In this document: positions 61,597 through 64,000 of the stretch, in pieces
Position numbering within the stretch: the first letter of the stretch is position 1
Layout: each line of letters starts with the position of its first letter
Source: JAWKVD01 sp041398225
GTDB lineage: Bacteria > Pseudomonadota > Alphaproteobacteria > Caulobacterales > Hyphomonadaceae
NCBI GenBank assembly: GCA_041398225.1
Contig: JAWKVD010000009.1
Coordinates: 62,001-126,000 of the forward strand
Length of the DNA: 64,000 nt
Direction: 5' to 3'
Translations under genes and position numbers: made by a program
Notes under the pieces: generated by a model
The model's input: only the letters and a program-made list of their open reading frames with translations
What the model was told of the DNA's origin: nothing
Databases searched by the model: none

Positions 61597-62401
61597 CTAA
61601 CGGTCTCGTGCATGAACGCGGGCTTCGCCCGCGCCGGTGGCCACAGCGTCCACGCTGCGTTTGGTGTAGGTGTTGAGAACGCGCACGCCTTCGCCTTCGG
61701 CCGCATCGTTCTGCGCCACGCCGTCGACGGAGATGCGCAGTCCGCGCGGCGTAAACCAGCCGAACCGGTTCGCCCTTGCGCACCGCGTCCGGCGTCTCCA
61801 GATCGCTCGCCTGCAGCGGTTGGCCGAGCCGGATCGACCGGCACCGCCATGCCGACCGCGCGCTCGGCGTCGGTGACGGGGCGCGCGCGGCTGTTTCTTG
61901 GGATCGGCCCATTCCAGATCGTCCGCGCTCAGCGTGCGCCCGCGCTCGATGTCGCGGGCCAGAACCAGGATCCAGTCGGGGTGGGGTTGTTCCGCCAGTC
62001 CCGTCTCGATTGTCGGCGCCTGCCGCGCGGCGGGCGCCTGCGGAGCCGAAGCGGCGACGGCGGGCGGCGCTCGGCGCGACAAGGTCGGCGCCGGCGGGGT
62101 TGGCGGTGCGCGTCACCCACACCGGCTCGTTCGCGGGCAGGGCCAGCACCACGCCGGTCTTGCGCGCGACCGAAACGATGAATTCCGGGTCCAGCGCCAG
62201 CGTCTGTCCGGGCGGAGGCGAGGGCGCGACAAGGATATTGGCCGCATCGCCCGCGACCGGCGCGATGTCGCCCAGCGACACCCAGTCTCCGGCGACCGTC
62301 ACCCGGTGCTCCTGCGCGCTCGCCGGCGCAACGAGCGCCGCGCCCAGCGCCGCGAGGGCGATGACAGGACGGACGGCGAAGGAGATCCGGGCAGGGATCA
62401 T
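61597..62401 (-). pseudogene. flgA: flagellar P-ring chaperone FlgA, disrupted by several frame changes
   Basis: FlgA is the periplasmic chaperone for P-ring assembly. The N-terminus (signal peptide, then HRVTVAGDWVSLGDIAPVAG) reads in one frame from 62401. Near 62080 the homologous sequence passes to a second frame (ILVLARDIERGRTLSADDLEW). Near 61890 it passes to a third (AVGMAVP), near 61840 back to the first (IRLGQPLQASDLETPDAVRK), and near 61755 to the second (PRGLRISVDGVAQNDAAEGE) until a stop at 61597. About four indels are needed, yet the SAF-domain motifs survive in order. Assembly errors or very recent inactivation fit best. Confidence 0.8.
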
Positions 62402-62419
62402 GGTTCAGCTCAAATCCCG

Positions 62420-63205
62420 TTAGCGAAGATTGCTGGTCGTGCGCAGCATCTCGTCGGTGGTGGTGATGACCTTGGAGTTCATTTCATAGGCCCGCTGCGC
62501 GGTGATCAGCGAGGAGATCTCGGTCACGGCGTTGACGTTCGAGGTTTCGAGATAGCCCTGCTGGATCGTGCCGTAGCCCACTTCGCCGGCCTGCGCGCGT
62601 TGCGCGGTTCCCGACGCCGGGGTCTCCAGGAACAGGTTGTCGCCGATGGCTTCAAGACCCGCCGGGTTCACGAAGCGCGACAGCTCGAACGCGCCGACAT
62701 CCTGCGGAGCGGTGCCGTCCGCGAAGACCGCCTGCACCACGCCTTCGCGGTTGATCGACACGCCGATCGCGGTGGTGGGAACCGTGATCCCGGGCGACAC
62801 CACGAAGCCGTCCTTGGTGACGATCTGTCCGTCGGCGTTCAGCGAGAAGTTTCCGGCGCGGGTGTAGCTGTCGCGCCCGTCGGGAAGCTGGACGATGAAA
62901 TAGCCTTCGCCCTCGACCGCCACGTCGTAATTGTTCTGCGTCTGCGTCAGGCCGCCTTGTTCCATGACCCGGTAGACCGAACCGGCCTTCACGCCGACGC
63001 CGACCTGAACGCCGGTGGGTACGATGTTGCCGGCGTCGGAGGAGGTCACGCCGACGCGCTCGACATTCTGGTACAGGAGGTCCTGGAATTCGGCGCGCTG
63101 GCGCTTGAACCCCGTCGTGTTCATGTTCGCGATGTTGTTCGCGATGACCTCGACATTGAGCTGCTGGGCTTCCATGCCGGTGGCGGCGGTGTTCAGTGCG
63201 CGCAT
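62420..63205 (-). CDS. flgG: flagellar distal rod protein
   Basis: FlgG builds the distal rod of the flagellar basal body. The 261-residue length is standard. The N-terminal rod/hook signature is LNTAATGMEAQQLNVEVIAN followed by NIANMNTTGFKR; the middle has DVAVEGEGYFIVQLPDGR; the C-terminus ends with LITAQRAYEMNSKVITTTDE. It lies 19 bases after flgF and 18 before flgA in the same direction, so it is one operon. Confidence 0.96.
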   Translation of the reverse strand: MRALNTAATGMEAQQLNVEVIANNIANMNTTGFKRQRAEFQDLLYQNVERVGVTSSDAGNIVPTGVQVGVGVKAGSVYRVMEQGGLTQTQNNYDVAVEGEGYFIVQLPDGRDSYTRAGNFSLNADGQIVTKDGFVVSPGITVPTTAIGVSINREGVVQAVFADGTAPQDVGAFELSRFVNPAGLEAIGDNLFLETPASGTAQRAQAGEVGYGTIQQGYLETSNVNAVTEISSLITAQRAYEMNSKVITTTDEMLRTTSNLR

Positions 63206-63224
63206 GAGAAAGGGTCCTTACGGG

Positions 63225-63956
63225 CTAGCTGAAACGGGAGAGTTTATCGATCGACGTGCCGCGCAGCTCATCGGCGTTGGAGATCGCCTGACTGACGGAC
63301 TGATACATGCGGCTGATCTCGATCATCTGCGTCAGCTCGAGCACCGGGTTGACGTTCGAGCCTTCGAGGAAGCCGGACGAGACGCGCATCTGCGTCGGCG
63401 CGCGCGGCGCTTCGTCGGTGGCGCGCCACAGGTTCGAGCCGAGTTTTTCCAGCGCGGCGGGCGTGTCGAAGGCGACGACCTTCAATCGCCCCGCCTCGGC
63501 GCCGTCCTGCATGATCGCGCCATTGTCGTTGACGGTGACCGGCCCGCCTTCGGGGTTCAGGCGGATCGCGCCGCCTTCGCCAAGCACCGGATCGCCATTG
63601 CGGGTGACCAGCGAACCGTCTTGGGCCATCGAGAACGACCCGTCGCGGGTATAGGCCTCGCCGCCGGCCGCGCCGATGGCGAAGAAGCCCTCGCCCTCGA
63701 TCGCGACGTCGAGCGCGTTGCCGGTGCGCATGAGAGGTCCGTTGGAGAAGTCGCGCTGCAGCGACCAGGCGTCGACGAAGGCGATGTCCTTGGGAAGATC
63801 GCTCGCCGCGGCCGGGCGTTCGCTAAGTTCGCGCATGACCAAGCGTTCGGTCTTGAAACCGGTCGTGGTCATGTTCGCAAGATTGTTCGCGGTCATATCC
63901 ATCCGCTGTCGCAGCACCTGCTGCGCGGACAGTCCGACCATGAAGGAATTGTCCAT
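63225..63956 (-). CDS. flgF: flagellar proximal rod protein
   Basis: FlgF forms part of the proximal rod. The 243-residue protein has the N-terminal QRMDMTANNLANMTTTGFKT signature, the central DVAIEGEGFFAIGAAGGEAY and the C-terminal MIEISRMYQSVSQAISNADE helix. It is first in the visible flgF-flgG-flgA-flgH run. Bases 63957-64000 upstream are too short to judge a promoter. Confidence 0.95.
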   Translation of the reverse strand: MDNSFMVGLSAQQVLRQRMDMTANNLANMTTTGFKTERLVMRELSERPAAASDLPKDIAFVDAWSLQRDFSNGPLMRTGNALDVAIEGEGFFAIGAAGGEAYTRDGSFSMAQDGSLVTRNGDPVLGEGGAIRLNPEGGPVTVNDNGAIMQDGAEAGRLKVVAFDTPAALEKLGSNLWRATDEAPRAPTQMRVSSGFLEGSNVNPVLELTQMIEISRMYQSVSQAISNADELRGTSIDKLSRFS

Positions 63957-64000
63957 GGCGCCGGGCTCGCCGCCTGCCGCGCCATATTGCGCTTCAGGGG

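Overview
This window comes from a GC-rich Gram-negative alphaproteobacterium. The evidence is tsaD divergent from a hemC-hemD-Mic60 (mitofilin) block, a Kdo pathway for LPS, a flgF-flgG-flgA-flgH rod/ring cluster, a sigma-54 response regulator and a TonB-dependent receptor. The flagellar order and overall style suggest the Caulobacterales / Parvularculales / Hyphomonadaceae area; that placement is inference. There is no rRNA, CRISPR array, intact insertion sequence or integrase. One tRNA (Thr, CGT) is present.

1-14.4 kb is a surface-polysaccharide region: galE, a GT2-GT4 fusion glycosyltransferase, a large methyltransferase with a roughly 550-residue coiled coil (architecture like the WbdD chain-length ruler), a solitary phage-tail-like DUF2793/S74 protein, a stretch of atypical composition with orphan ORFs (7.8-9.9 kb), a small methyltransferase, and GT2 and GT4 glycosyltransferases. 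14.5-22.5 kb holds purU, the copper-tolerance pair copA-copB with a small Met/His-rich exported protein, and kdsA-kdsD-kdsB plus a histidine phosphatase.

22.9-35.0 kb is the most interesting part. It is a catabolic cluster built on the Rut (oxidative pyrimidine ring opening) enzymes but organised differently: GntR/FCD regulator, TonB-dependent receptor, RutB-like amidohydrolase, M20-family protein, RutF-like flavin reductase, MFS transporter and RutE-like reductase, then a second operon of MFS transporter, RutA-like flavin monooxygenase and a second M20 paralogue. RutC, RutD and RutG are absent. Both M20 paralogues lack residues normally essential in M20 hydrolases. Palindromic operator-like sites sharing an ACATGTTA core precede both halves. 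A tRNA-Thr closes the region.

35.2-41.2 kb is mostly core: alphaproteobacterial Mic60, hemD (apparently starting at CTG), hemC and divergent tsaD, then two lipoproteins, one a haem-type DUF3365 protein and one apparently fusing a lysozyme-inhibitor (MliC-like) and a protease-inhibitor (chagasin) domain. 41.5-57.9 kb is a mixture: small membrane proteins with a trypsin-like protease, pyrF, an acyl-CoA synthetase, a PQQ quinohaemoprotein dehydrogenase, DUF2167, a quinone oxidoreductase, an epoxide hydrolase lipoprotein, a nitrate-sensor-type receptor that has lost its chemotaxis tip, a SpoU methyltransferase and an NtrC-type regulator.

57.9-60.0 kb is largely non-coding and rich in dispersed repeats with a frameshifted SnoaL-like remnant. 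60.0-64.0 kb holds a TerB-like membrane protein and the flagellar genes. flgA is broken by about four frame changes although the protein sequence stays recognisable across the frames, which points to assembly error or very recent decay.
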